From assembly GCA_934045075.1 (NCBI GenBank), contig OW203725.1, positions 25,521,714 through 25,585,713 on the forward strand: DNA of 64,000 bases, in the 5' to 3' direction. This stretch comes from Yponomeuta sedellus (taxonomy: Eukaryota; Arthropoda; Insecta; Lepidoptera; Yponomeutidae). The position numbers and the translations under genes are program-made. This document shows, one piece after another, positions 63,473-64,000 of this stretch. How positions within the stretch are numbered: the first letter of the stretch is position 1; each line of letters starts with the position of its first letter. Under the pieces are notes generated by a model. That model had not been told where the DNA came from. It did no database searches and saw nothing but the letters and a program-made list of their open reading frames with translations.

Positions 63473-63545
63473 TCCGTCCACGCCGGTACCGAACCCGCGA
63501 CCGCGGGCTAACCGTACCGGCGGACTGAGCTAATGGACGAGTGGT
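63473..63545 (-). mobile_element. tRNA-derived SINE head, second copy
   Basis: Same as 62876-62948 with few changes. It immediately precedes the third copy of the COG4 exon 11 end. Confidence 0.7.
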
Positions 63546-63654
63546 GTAGAGGTGCGCGCCTGCTGCTGCACCACTACAAGCGGGTGACACACCGCACCCT
63601 CAGAACGAAAGAGGCCTGAGTAAAAAAATAGTGAAATTGAGTTACAATCATAGA

Positions 63655-63870
63655 TTAAAACTGTTTTTATACGGATTTATGCTCGTTTATTACATTTTTA
63701 CAATTTTCGAACGTTTCGGCACTTTTTCAGGTGCCGTGGTCCCGGATTGAGTGGCACCTGAAAAAGTGCCGAAACGTTGGAAAATTGAAAAAGATGGAAT
63801 AAACGAGCATAAATCCGTATAAAACAGTTTTAATTATGTCTACTGCTCGTGTTAACCTTAGAAAATACTA
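63655..63870. repeat. Foldback element, inverted dimer 3
   Basis: Arms of about 80 bp around GGATTGAGT. Same family and same trailing GCTCGTGTTAACCTTAGAAA. Confidence 0.8.
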
Positions 63871-64000
63871 TACAATCATAGAGTCATAAAAAGGTATGCC
63901 GTGAACGGAAGATTCGCTATGCTCTTTTTTTACAATAAGTGCCTTTGTTTTACTATTCATCGGATAGAGCATACCTTTTTATGTCTCTCTATGATTGTTA

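Larger units (their letters stand above)
62770..63590 (+). repeat. Dispersed duplicates of the COG4 exon 11 end with SINE pieces
   Basis: The exon-end sequence (EARLLLHHYTR codons) at 62791-62824 recurs at about 62958-62994 and 63553-63588, with a few changes. The first two are followed by the same intron bases (CACAATAGTCTTCTTAAAA). The second and third copies are preceded by a tRNA-SINE segment (CGGACTGAGCTAATGGACGA). Confidence 0.8.

Overview
The window looks like a chromosomal segment of a lepidopteran (moth or butterfly) genome. Compact GC-rich coding exons sit in AT-rich introns crowded with small transposons. Protein matches were made by eye from family knowledge; no database was searched. 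Four host genes are visible: (1) the 3' end of an unrecognised plus-strand gene, three exons at 443-3572; (2) a complete minus-strand BTB-BACK-Kelch gene, KLHL20/diablo, ten coding exons between 18867 and 5467; (3) a small plus-strand THAP-domain gene or gene remnant, about 35337-36858; (4) COG4, subunit 4 of the conserved oligomeric Golgi complex, plus strand, eleven exons from the ATG at 37105 to about 62824, with the last exons beyond the window.

The 20.9-37 kb interval is mostly mobile DNA. An apparently intact non-LTR retrotransposon with RNase H (21041-26264) has a 14-bp target-site duplication. A 2.9-kb non-autonomous TIR transposon (26614-29488) carries a nested hAT-like MITE. A Jockey-like element (30085-35236) has its 5' part inverted and 12-bp duplications, as expected from twin priming. 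A second copy of the TIR transposon, a solo LTR, a CR1-like element, a 5S-rRNA-derived SINE family, several tRNA-derived SINE types and many foldback elements lie in the COG4 and KLHL20 introns.

The most unusual signal is that tandem duplications repeatedly sit on exon boundaries of the two neighbouring genes. KLHL20 has a 29-bp unit over the stop codon, a 96/97-bp unit over a 3' splice site, an 88-bp duplication over a 5' splice site and a 115-bp unit over another 5' splice site. COG4 has a 62-bp unit (seven donors) at the exon 5 donor, a 51-bp unit (78 donors, 3.9 kb) at the exon 7 donor, and dispersed copies of the exon 11 end. Each unit contains the end of an exon plus the adjoining intron, so splice sites are multiplied. 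In COG4, three introns also have a transposon ending only about 20-25 bp before the 3' splice site. The genes appear functionally unrelated (Golgi tethering; a CUL3 ubiquitin-ligase adaptor), so their proximity is treated as positional only.
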